From RPQJ01 sp963707145 (GTDB lineage Bacteria > Pseudomonadota > Gammaproteobacteria > Steroidobacterales > Steroidobacteraceae), in the NCBI GenBank assembly GCA_963707145.1, contig CAVPOQ010000007.1, positions 437,754 to 501,753 of the forward strand: a DNA stretch of 64,000 nt, given 5' to 3'. A program made the translations under genes and the position numbers. The notes beneath the pieces were generated by a model that did no database searches, had not been told where the DNA came from, and was given only the letters and a program-made list of their open reading frames with translations. Shown here in pieces: positions 17,000 to 24,810 of the stretch. Position 1 is the stretch's first letter; each line of letters starts with the position of its first letter.

Positions 17000-17036
17000 G
17001 CGAGGCGACGGCCGGCGCGGCCAGACGTCGCCTCGC
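17000..17036. promoter_or_regulatory. Inverted repeat in a divergent promoter region
   Basis: GCGAGGCGACG (17000-17010) and CGTCGCCTCGC (17026-17036) form a perfect 11-bp inverted repeat with a 15-base centre. It lies in the 212-base gap between the divergent methyltransferase and exported-protein genes. It could be an operator or an RNA hairpin in either leader. Confidence 0.4.
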
Positions 17037-17165
17037 GGCCGCGCCTGCGCCCGGAGATCGCGACCCTGCCCGAAGCCGCGGCGGGGCGGGCGCGCGGGCA
17101 GTAACATGTCGCCTCCCCGCGCGGGCGCCACGCGCCCGCGCAGCCTGGCTCGAGGAGATGCGACG

Positions 17166-17743
17166 GTGAGAGGTCCGAATCTGCGCCCGCGCTGGGCGCT
17201 GCTGCCGCTGGGGTTTGCCGTGCTCGCCGCGCAGGCCGCGGGCAGCGATGCGCCGCAGCGCTGCGCCGCGATCGGCGAAGACCGCGCCCGGCTCGCGTGC
17301 TACGACGCGATCTTCCGCAAGCCCGCGGCACCGGTGGCGAGCGCGGCCGCTCCGGATGCCGCTGCGACCCCGGTGGCCGTTGCGGGTCCGGCCGCCGCCG
17401 CGGTCCCGGCCGCCGCGGGGACGGCCGCCGCGGAACTGCCGCCGCAGCCAGCCCGGAAGCCGACTTCGGTCTCACCGACGCCGCCAAGCGGGCGCGCGAT
17501 CCGGAGAAGGCGAAGGAGGAGATGCCCGAGAGCATCACCGGCAAGGTCGCCGCCGTCGCCCGCCGGCCAGCCGGCGAACTGACCGTGACGCTCGAGAACG
17601 GTCAGGTCTGGACCCAGCTGACGGTGGATCAGCGTGTACGAGTGGCCGCCGGAGACACCGTGACCATCAGGAAGGCCGCGCTCGGATCGCACATGCTGGT
17701 GACCGCCAACCGATACGGGACGCGCGTCCGCCGCGTGAAGTGA
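17166..17743 (+). pseudogene. Small exported conserved protein, interrupted by a frameshift
   Basis: Conserved hypothetical exported protein. GTG 17166 follows GAGGAGATGCGAC and opens a signal peptide (WALLPLGFAVLAAQAAG). A mature start with two Cys follows (APQRCAAIGEDRARLACYDAIF), then an Ala/Pro/Val-rich linker. The conserved C-terminal domain lies in another frame: ESITGKVAAVARRPAGELTV, NGQVWTQLTVDQRVRVAAGD, RKAALGSHMLV. Total length 578 is 2 modulo 3, so one base is missing, somewhere between about 17400 and 17450 in a GCC/GCG-rich tract. With the frame restored it would have about 192 residues. No slippery heptamer is seen, so programmed shifting is unlikely. Function unknown. Confidence 0.75.
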
Positions 17744-17820
17744 TGCGTCCGGGCGTCGCCGGCGCGGCGGAGAGACTCTTCGCTGGCGGCCGCACGGTCG
17801 CGGATTTGCGGGGACATTGG

Positions 17821-19506
17821 ATGCAGAACGTGAATGCGACACGGCTCGAGGCGCTGGTCCGCGCGGCGGCACGGGCCCGCCAGTCGGGCGATTTCGCCAC
17901 CGCGCTCGCCATCGCGGGGCAGGCGGCGCAGGAGCGCCTCGCGCACCCGCTGCTGCTGCGCGTGCAGGCCGAGGCGCTCGCGGTGGCGGGCCGCTATGCC
18001 GAGGCGGGGCAGCTGCTCAACCGCGCGCTCGCACTCGCGCCCAACGATCCGCTCACGATCACCGACATCGGCCGCGTGCTGGTGGCGGAGAACCGCCTGG
18101 AGGAAGCAATCCGCGCATTCGAAGCTGCCGTGACGGTGCACCCGGGCCTCGCGGCGGCGTGGCTCGAACTCGGGTCGGCGCGCGAGATCGCCGGTGACGA
18201 CGCTGCCGCGCGCACCGCCTACGAGCGGGCGAAGTCGCTCGTTCCGGGCAACGCCGAGGCCTGGGCGGCGCTCGCGACGATTGCGATGCGCCGCGGCGAC
18301 GCCGCGCAGGCGCGTACGCTCGCGGCGGAAGCGCTGCGGCTGCAGGCCGATCACCCCGGCGCGAGCCTCGTGCTGGCGAGCACCGACCTCGATCGCGGCG
18401 CCGCCCCGGAGGCGCACGCGCGGCTCGAGCCGCTGCTCGCACGCAAGGTGCTCGACGAGCGGCAGCAGCAGGTGGCGCTCGGGCTCCTCGGCGACGCGCT
18501 CGACCGCCTCGGGCGCATCGACGAGGCCTTCGCCGCCTACACGCGCATGAACGAGGAGACGGTGCGCGTGGCGGCGCCGCGCTTCGACGACGGCGGGCGC
18601 GTCGAGAGCCATCTCGAGTTCGTGCGCCGCCTCACGCGCTGGTTCGAGCGGCAGGATCCGGCCGTGTGGCGCGCACCGGCCGCTGCAGGCGGCGAGGTGA
18701 GCCCAGTGCGCCGTCACGTGTTCCTGCTCGGCTACCCGCGCTCGGGCAATACGCTGGTGGAGAACGTGCTGGCGAGCCTGCCCGGCGTACGCTCGCTCGA
18801 GGAGCGCCCCACGCTCGCCGAGGCCGATCTCGCGTTCCTGCGCGACGACCGCGCACTCGACCAGCTCACCCATCTCGACCCGGCGCTCGCTGCCCGGCAT
18901 CGGGAGGCCTACTGGCAGCGCGTCCGCGCCGAGGTGCCGGACGTGGATGGCCAGGTGTTCGTCGACATGGCGCCGCTCAACGGCATCAAGCTGCCGATGA
19001 TCGCCCGGCTGTTCCCGGACGCGCTGGTCGTGCTGTGCCGCCGCGATCCGCGCGACGTGGTGCTGAGCTGCTTCCGGCGGCATTTCCGCGTCAACCCGTC
19101 GACCTACCAGATGGCCGGCCTCGAGCGTGCGGCACGGCACTACGACGCAGTGATGCGCCTGGTCGAACTGCACCTCGCGACGCTGCCGCTGCCGGTGCAC
19201 GTCGTGGACTATGCCGCGCTCGTGGCCGACTTCGACGCGACCACGCGCGCGCTCGCGGAGTTCGTCGGCGTGCCGTGGACGGAGGACGCGAGGGAATTCG
19301 GCCGCACCGCCGCGGCGCGCGAGGTGCGCACGGTGAGCGCACCGCAGGTGCGACGGGGCCTCTTCGACGGGACCCGGCAGTGGGAGCGCTACCGCGAACA
19401 GATGGCGCCGGTGCTGCCGCTGCTCGAGCCCTGGGTCGCGCGGTTCGGCTACGCGTCCAGCGCCGGCCCGAGTGCCAGCCTGAGCGGGTCCAGCCAGGGC
19501 TCGTAG
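17821..19506 (+). CDS. Tetratricopeptide-repeat sulfotransferase
   Basis: Protein of 561 residues with two parts. Residues about 8-250 are TPR-like helical pairs (for example AGRYAEAGQLLNRALALAPN). Residues about 295-540 are a PAPS-dependent sulfotransferase domain. The 5'-phosphosulfate loop is YPRSGNTLVENVLASLPG and the 3'-phosphate region is VVLCRRDPRDVVLSCFRRHF. The start at ATG 17821 follows GGGGACATTGG; an in-frame ATG at 17743 overlapping the previous stop is possible but adds no domain. It runs convergently into another TPR-sulfotransferase, the two coding regions overlapping by 58 bases. The acceptor, whether protein, peptide or polysaccharide, is unknown. No signal peptide is seen. 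Confidence 0.88.
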   Translation: MQNVNATRLEALVRAAARARQSGDFATALAIAGQAAQERLAHPLLLRVQAEALAVAGRYAEAGQLLNRALALAPNDPLTITDIGRVLVAENRLEEAIRAFEAAVTVHPGLAAAWLELGSAREIAGDDAAARTAYERAKSLVPGNAEAWAALATIAMRRGDAAQARTLAAEALRLQADHPGASLVLASTDLDRGAAPEAHARLEPLLARKVLDERQQQVALGLLGDALDRLGRIDEAFAAYTRMNEETVRVAAPRFDDGGRVESHLEFVRRLTRWFERQDPAVWRAPAAAGGEVSPVRRHVFLLGYPRSGNTLVENVLASLPGVRSLEERPTLAEADLAFLRDDRALDQLTHLDPALAARHREAYWQRVRAEVPDVDGQVFVDMAPLNGIKLPMIARLFPDALVVLCRRDPRDVVLSCFRRHFRVNPSTYQMAGLERAARHYDAVMRLVELHLATLPLPVHVVDYAALVADFDATTRALAEFVGVPWTEDAREFGRTAAAREVRTVSAPQVRRGLFDGTRQWERYREQMAPVLPLLEPWVARFGYASSAGPSASLSGSSQGS

Positions 19507-21428
19507 TGCCGCCACTGCCCGAGCGCCTCCCGGTAGATCGGGCGGCGCACCTGCTCCGAGCTTGCGGTGGCGACGGCGCGCGGAGTCTCGTGGAAGCGCA
19601 GGCATGCCGCATCGAACGGCAGGCCGCAGTGCTCGAGCAGCCGGCGCACCTCCGCGTCCGTGTCCTCGACCAGCCGTTCGTAGACCACGCGGTGCACGCG
19701 TCCGGGCAGCACCGTATCGACGTGCGCCATCAGCTCGACGTAGTCGCGGTAATAGCGCCCGAGGTCCTCGAGCGAGTAGGTGTAGTGCTGGCCGCGGGCG
19801 AAGTGCTGGCGGAAGCACGACCAGCAGCAGCCCATCGGGTCGCGGCGCACGTCGACGATCCGCGCGTTCGGCAGCATCAGGTGGATGAGCCCGGCGTGCA
19901 GCCAGTTGTTCGGCATCTTGTCGATGAAGCGCGGCACGCCTTCCTTGCGATGCAGGCGGGTCTCGCGCAGGTAGCGCTCGCCGAGTGAACGGAACTCGCC
20001 GGCGTCGAGTCCGGCCAGCACCTCGGGATAGGGCGCGCGGCCCGCGAGCGATCGGGCGATGCCGGCGACCTCGGGCAGCTCGCCGGTCCCCTCGATCGCC
20101 GGGTGGCTCGCGAGGATCTGCTCGACCAGCGTCGAGCCGGAGCGGGGCAGGCCGACGACGAAGATCGGATCGTCCGCCTCGCAGCCCCAGCCGCGGCGCC
20201 GCGCGACGAACTCCGGGGTGAAGAGCGCGCGGAAGCGGCGCACCAACTGCGTGGTCGCCTCCGCGTCGTAGACGATGCCCGCGCGGCGGATGCGGTTGCC
20301 GTCGGCGTAGTGCGCGAACGATCCGGCGTACTGCCCGGCATCCTCCAGCGCCTTGCCGAGCGCGAAGTGCAGGTGCAGCCGGTCGTCGTCCGGGGCGCCC
20401 GCCCGCGCCAGCTGCGCCTGCATGGCTGCGACGTCCGCCGGTGAGAACCGGAAAGTCTTGAGGTTGGCAAGACTCCACCACGCCTCGCCGAATCCCGGCG
20501 CGAGATCGAGACTGCGGCGGTACGCGGCGATGCCGTCGTCGGTGCGGCCCGCCGTCTTGAGCGCGTCGCCGTAGGCCATCCAGATGCGCGGATTGGACGG
20601 GTAGTCCGCAAGCACCGCCGCGAAAGCCTCGATGGCCCGTCCGTGATCGCCGCTGCGACCGAGCAGGTTGGCCTGCAGGTTCAGGTAGGCGGGATTGCGC
20701 GGCTCGGTGGCGAGCAGGCGCTCCACCTCGGCCAGCGCCGCGTCGGTACGGTTCTGCTCGTGCAGCACCAGGGCGTAGCAGTGGCGCGCGGCCGCGAAGC
20801 CCGGCGCGCGTGCGAGGCAGCGCTCGAGCAGCGCCGCGGCGTCGTCCCAGTGTCGCGCGCGCATGGCGAGGTCGGCCAGCATGCGCAGCGCGGCCGGGTC
20901 GTCGGGGAACTGGGCGAGATGCGCGCGCAGCAGCCGCTCGGCGTCGGCGAGGCGGCCCTCGCAGAGGGCCGTGGCCGGCGCGAGCAGGCGGGCGCCGCCG
21001 GTCGTGATCGCGACGTGGTTTGCCCAGGCCGCGTCCGCCCCGGCCGGGTCGCCCGCTTCCATCCGGTGGTCGGCGATCAGGCGCCACGCCTCGCCGACGT
21101 CGGGCTGCAGCGCGACCGCACGCTCGAGCGCCGCCAATGCCTCGTCGCGCCGGCCGGCGAGTCCGAGCGTTACGCCGAACTCGTACTGCACGGCTGCGGA
21201 TCCCGGCTGGCGGCGGGCCAGCGGCTCGAGGATCGCGAGCGCGCCGGCGAGGTCGCCGAGCTGGCGCTGCGCCATGGCGAGGAACAGGACCGCGAGCGGA
21301 TGGCCCGGAGCGGACTGCAGGATGGCGGCCGCCTCGCGGGATGCGAGCGACGGGTCGGAGCGCAGCAGCGCCGCGACGCGCTGCAGCGCCGCCTCGAGTG
21401 CGGTATCCGGCCTTGGTGCATTGCCCAT
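19449..21428 (-). CDS. Tetratricopeptide-repeat sulfotransferase (second copy)
   Basis: Protein of 659 residues. Residues about 1-370 form many TPR units (for example RAIEAFAAVLADYPSNPRIW, DGIAAYRRSLDLAPGFGEAW). Residues about 425-650 are a sulfotransferase domain with the PAPS loop FVVGLPRSGSTLVEQILASH and the 3'-phosphate region RIVDVRRDPMGCCWSCFRQH. The TPR block is longer than that of the convergent neighbour, and the domains are clearly paralogous but diverged. ATG 21428 is the start that begins the first helix. The TonB receptor lies just upstream on the same strand, but a strong terminator at 21581-21612 separates them, so this gene needs its own promoter between about 21430 and 21580. 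Confidence 0.88.
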   Translation of the reverse strand: MGNAPRPDTALEAALQRVAALLRSDPSLASREAAAILQSAPGHPLAVLFLAMAQRQLGDLAGALAILEPLARRQPGSAAVQYEFGVTLGLAGRRDEALAALERAVALQPDVGEAWRLIADHRMEAGDPAGADAAWANHVAITTGGARLLAPATALCEGRLADAERLLRAHLAQFPDDPAALRMLADLAMRARHWDDAAALLERCLARAPGFAAARHCYALVLHEQNRTDAALAEVERLLATEPRNPAYLNLQANLLGRSGDHGRAIEAFAAVLADYPSNPRIWMAYGDALKTAGRTDDGIAAYRRSLDLAPGFGEAWWSLANLKTFRFSPADVAAMQAQLARAGAPDDDRLHLHFALGKALEDAGQYAGSFAHYADGNRIRRAGIVYDAEATTQLVRRFRALFTPEFVARRRGWGCEADDPIFVVGLPRSGSTLVEQILASHPAIEGTGELPEVAGIARSLAGRAPYPEVLAGLDAGEFRSLGERYLRETRLHRKEGVPRFIDKMPNNWLHAGLIHLMLPNARIVDVRRDPMGCCWSCFRQHFARGQHYTYSLEDLGRYYRDYVELMAHVDTVLPGRVHRVVYERLVEDTDAEVRRLLEHCGLPFDAACLRFHETPRAVATASSEQVRRPIYREALGQWRHYEPWLDPLRLALGPALDA

Positions 21429-21580
21429 CGGGGTGTCGGGCTCCGGGAGCGCCAGCCTTCGATGACAGCCGGCGACGCCGACAAAGTCAATCGACCGAGG
21501 ATCGCACCCCAGCCACGAAACACGCATCAGGCTGCGTCCGGCGCTTCATCGGACGCGCGCTCGCGGCTTTCCGCGGGCAC

Positions 21581-21612
21581 AAAAAAAGACGGCGGGCCGA
21601 AGCCCGCCGTCC
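21581..21612 (-). terminator. Rho-independent terminator of the TonB-dependent receptor gene
   Basis: On the minus strand GACGGCGGGC-TTCG-GCCCGCCGTC forms a 10-bp stem with a stable TTCG tetraloop, followed at once by seven U residues (plus-strand A-run 21581-21587). It lies about 30 bases below the receptor stop and is the clearest intrinsic terminator in the window. Confidence 0.92.
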
Positions 21613-21642
21613 AGTACCACGTCGCCGTGGAATGTCAGCCGA

Positions 21643-24561
21643 TCAGAACTTGGCCGAGATGCCGAAGAACACGTAGCGGCCCAGCGCGTCGTACACCTGC
21701 GGATAGGTGTTGCCGTTGCCGAAGCCCGTGCCGACGAACCCGCTGAGCGGCGGGGTCTCATCCGTGATGTTGTTGATGCCGACGTTGAACGTGTACTTCT
21801 CGGCGTAGGTGTATACCGCCGCGATGTCCAAGTAGTTCTGCGAGTCCAGCGTCCGATCCTGCTTGAACACCAGGGTCGGGTCGGCGAGATCCGGATCGTT
21901 CGACGAGTAGTCGATGTCCACGCTGTCGAAGAACCGCCAGTTGAGCGACAGGTCCACGTTCCACGGCGTCGCCCAGGTCGTGCGCAGGCGGGTACGGAGT
22001 TCCGGCAGCGGCGTGCCGCAGGTGTCGCCGTAGAAGCCCGCGCAGTCGTAGGACTCCACGCCCGGCAGCGGCGTGACGGTGAACTCGTCGAGGATCGTGC
22101 CCATGAACGCGAAGCTCAGCGTGCCCCAGTCGTTCATGCCCAGCGCGTAGTTCAGGCCGATGTCCCAGCCCGAGGTCTTCGTGGTGCCGATGTTGACGTT
22201 GGTGGCGACGATGTTGCCTTCCGGCAGCAGCCACAGCGTACCCTGGCTGTCACGCGTGACCAGGCTGCAGTACTCGCTCGCGCCGGTGAGCAGGCACTGG
22301 TCCAGCGCGGTCGCGGGCGGCACGGTACCGATCGTGTCGTCGACCTCGATGTTCCAGTAGTCGATCGTCATCGCCAACCCGTCGACGAACGTGGGCGTGA
22401 GCACGATGCCCAGGGTCCACGTGTCGGCCGTCTCGGGGTCGAGCTCGGTGTTGCCGCCGAAGATCGCGTTGTACTGGCCCGCCGAGCTGTCGAGGTCGGT
22501 GCCGTACAGCAGGGGATTCAGGCCCGTGTAGTCCACGCACTGCTGAAGCGTCGCGGTCTTGCTCGTGCCGCAGGGATCCCGCGCCAGGTCGAACAGGCCC
22601 AGCGCCGCTGCGGAGTACAGCTCGATCACGTTCGGCGCACGCACCGCGTGCTGGTAGCTGCCGCGGAACCGGATGTCGTCGACGATCTGCCAGTCGGCAC
22701 CGATGCCGTAGGTGTTCGTGTTGATGTCCGTGCTGTAGTCCGAATAGCGGTAGCTGCCATTCACCGTGAGGTCCTGCGCCAGGAACATGTCCTGCAGCAG
22801 CGGGATGCGCAACTCGGTGAACAGGTCGGCGACGTTGTAGCTGCCCTGGACGCCGATCGTCGGGCCGCCCTGGCCGGCGAGGTCGCCGGTCGTGAACGCG
22901 CTGTCGGTCTCGAAGTCCAGGCCTTCCTGGCGATACTCGGCGCCGACGGCGAACCCGATGCCGTCCTTCGCGGTCGGCAGCTTGATGCCGTAGTTGCCGA
23001 GGTCGGTCGAGAGGGCCGCGGTCACGACTGTCTGCGTCGTGTCGCCGCGCTGGAAGCCCGGCGTCTGCAGGTAGTCGAGCGACTCCCGGGAGACGCCGTT
23101 CGGGTCCCAGATGTTCCACGGCACGCAGTTCGGGTCGGACCCGTCGACGAACGAGCGGCAGGCCGGACCGTTCGCGGTCGAGACCACGTCGAGCGCCTTG
23201 TCGATGCGGTTCAGCGAGAAGTCGTTCTTGTAGGTCTCCGAGAACAGCACCGTGCCGTACTGGCCGGACACGTCGTAGTTCCAGTTCTCCCAGACCGTGC
23301 CCTTGATGCCCACGACGCCGCGGTAGGAGGTCAGACCGAGGTCGTCCTGGCGGCCGCCGCCCTCGACATTACGCCGCTGGATCGTGACCTGGCGGGTGTC
23401 CGGAGCATACCCAGCCGGGAACAGCGTGTTGAACCACTGTCCGCCGTTCTGCTGGAGCAGGGGGTTGGTGCGACTGACGTTTGCGATCGTACCGAAGGCA
23501 CCCGACGGCGCGATCTGCGCCACGGTGCTGTTGTCCATGAACATGAACTCGGCGTAGACCTGTGCCGAGTCGGTGAGGTCGTAGTTCGCGAAGAAGTCCG
23601 CCTGGTAGCGTTCCTGCGGGCGCTGGTAGTAATTCAGCGGGCCGTAGTTGTAGAAATTGTTGTTCCAGGGGATGACGTTGCCGTTGTCATCCATGGTCCT
23701 GGAGGTCGTGCCCGGCCCGGCGATGTTGGCGACGCGGAAGCGGCCCGGGTAGCTCGTGCTCGAGCCGCCGCAGTAGAAGCCGCTGCTCGAACTGCCGAGC
23801 GCGCAGGCGCTGTAGTCGCGCTCCGACTGCAGCACCGGGTCGGTGTTCGTGTAGCCGAAGTACAGCGTTGCGTTGCCGCGGCCGTCGGCGAAGTTCGAAC
23901 CCATCGTGATGCCGAGCGAGTACTCGCTGCCGTCCCACACTTCGCCCGGGGCGGCCTTGAAGCCCGAGTCGGCGACCAGGTTCTGCATGAAATTGTCGCT
24001 GTTGTCGTGCCAGTACGCGTTGTAGTTCGCGTCGATCTGCACGCCCTCGAAGTCGTCGACCATGATGAAGTTCACCACGCCGGCGACGGCGTCGGAGCCG
24101 TACACCGCGGACGCGCCGCCGGTGAGAACTTCGACGCGCTCGATGAGCGGGGTGGGGATCTGGTTCAGGTCGGGAGCCACCGGGCCGCGCGGGCTGCCTG
24201 CCGGGAGGCGGCGGCCATTGACGAGCACCAGCGTGCGGTCGGAGCCGAGGTTGCGGAGGTTCACCGTCGCGGTGCCCGAGGCGCCGTTCGACAGGTTGCC
24301 GCCCTGGTCAGCGAAGGCCTGGGGCAGATTGTTGATCAGATCCTCGACCTGCACCGTGCCCTCGAACTGCACGTCCTGCGCGCCGAGCACCGACACCGGG
24401 CTCGTGCCCTCAAGGTTCGCCTGCGGAATGCGCGATCCCGTGACGATGATCTGCTCGAGTTCCTGATCCTGCGCCGAGGCCGCGGGCACATATGCGACCG
24501 CGCCTGCAGAGGCGGCGATCAGTGCGACGCGAACGGCGCGCTCGATCTTGCGATTGGCCAT
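21643..24561 (-). CDS. TonB-dependent outer-membrane receptor
   Basis: Outer-membrane receptor of 972 residues that imports a ligand with energy from TonB/ExbB/ExbD. A signal peptide ends near AASA (residue about 31) and is followed by QELEQIIVTGSRIPQANLEG, the TonB-box region and plug start common in Xanthomonadales receptors. Plug motifs include TVNLRNLGSDRTLVLVNGRR and RVEVLTGGASAVYGSDAVAGVVN. The beta-barrel follows and ends in a terminal Phe (FFGISAKF). ATG 24561 has CAGGAG upstream. The loops contain several Cys (for example near SACALG and CAGFYGDTCG). The neighbours are sulfotransferases and a TPR-hydroxylase, not transport genes. The ligand cannot be read from sequence. Confidence 0.94.
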   Translation of the reverse strand: MANRKIERAVRVALIAASAGAVAYVPAASAQDQELEQIIVTGSRIPQANLEGTSPVSVLGAQDVQFEGTVQVEDLINNLPQAFADQGGNLSNGASGTATVNLRNLGSDRTLVLVNGRRLPAGSPRGPVAPDLNQIPTPLIERVEVLTGGASAVYGSDAVAGVVNFIMVDDFEGVQIDANYNAYWHDNSDNFMQNLVADSGFKAAPGEVWDGSEYSLGITMGSNFADGRGNATLYFGYTNTDPVLQSERDYSACALGSSSSGFYCGGSSTSYPGRFRVANIAGPGTTSRTMDDNGNVIPWNNNFYNYGPLNYYQRPQERYQADFFANYDLTDSAQVYAEFMFMDNSTVAQIAPSGAFGTIANVSRTNPLLQQNGGQWFNTLFPAGYAPDTRQVTIQRRNVEGGGRQDDLGLTSYRGVVGIKGTVWENWNYDVSGQYGTVLFSETYKNDFSLNRIDKALDVVSTANGPACRSFVDGSDPNCVPWNIWDPNGVSRESLDYLQTPGFQRGDTTQTVVTAALSTDLGNYGIKLPTAKDGIGFAVGAEYRQEGLDFETDSAFTTGDLAGQGGPTIGVQGSYNVADLFTELRIPLLQDMFLAQDLTVNGSYRYSDYSTDINTNTYGIGADWQIVDDIRFRGSYQHAVRAPNVIELYSAAALGLFDLARDPCGTSKTATLQQCVDYTGLNPLLYGTDLDSSAGQYNAIFGGNTELDPETADTWTLGIVLTPTFVDGLAMTIDYWNIEVDDTIGTVPPATALDQCLLTGASEYCSLVTRDSQGTLWLLPEGNIVATNVNIGTTKTSGWDIGLNYALGMNDWGTLSFAFMGTILDEFTVTPLPGVESYDCAGFYGDTCGTPLPELRTRLRTTWATPWNVDLSLNWRFFDSVDIDYSSNDPDLADPTLVFKQDRTLDSQNYLDIAAVYTYAEKYTFNVGINNITDETPPLSGFVGTGFGNGNTYPQVYDALGRYVFFGISAKF

Positions 24562-24653
24562 CAGATGACTCCTGAGAGTGTTACTGGAAAGGGTTGCTGC
24601 ATTGCGATGACGTGACTGCCCGGGGACTATTTCGGGCCAGCCCAGACGCGTCC

Positions 24654-24694
24654 GGACCAGAAAACCACAACGATCTCCGAGCGGTTTCTGGTCC
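24654..24694 (-). promoter_or_regulatory. Inverted repeat upstream of the TonB-dependent receptor gene
   Basis: GGACCAGAAAACC (24654-24666) and GGTTTCTGGTCC (24683-24694) are inverted repeats of 12-13 bases with a single extra A in one arm and a 16-base centre. They start about 93 bases upstream of the receptor ATG. This may be an operator or a leader RNA hairpin controlling receptor synthesis. Confidence 0.5.
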
Positions 24695-24783
24695 ATTGGG
24701 CGGCGATACTACGCTCAAATCCCCAGCAAAGTGAAGCCCTGTGGCGGCGGCACAACACGGGCCGCCCGGACTGGGTGTGGCTG

Positions 24784-24799
24784 GCCCGCAACAGCGGGC
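24784..24799 (-). terminator. Hairpin after the TPR-hydroxylase gene
   Basis: GCCCGC-4-GCGGGC is a perfect 6-bp stem with a 4-base loop, about 12 bases past the stop of the minus-strand hydroxylase gene. There is no U-run after it, so it is a weak or Rho-assisted terminator candidate. Confidence 0.35.
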
Positions 24800-24810
24800 G
24801 AGGGGGCCGG

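Noticed and set aside
17400..17450. Programmed frameshifting as the explanation for the split exported protein
   Set aside because: No slippery heptamer or stimulatory hairpin was recognised, and three other genes in the window show similar single-base breaks.
17629..21087. Long minus-strand frame across both sulfotransferases
   Set aside because: Out of frame with the real minus-strand sulfotransferase and antisense to the plus-strand one.
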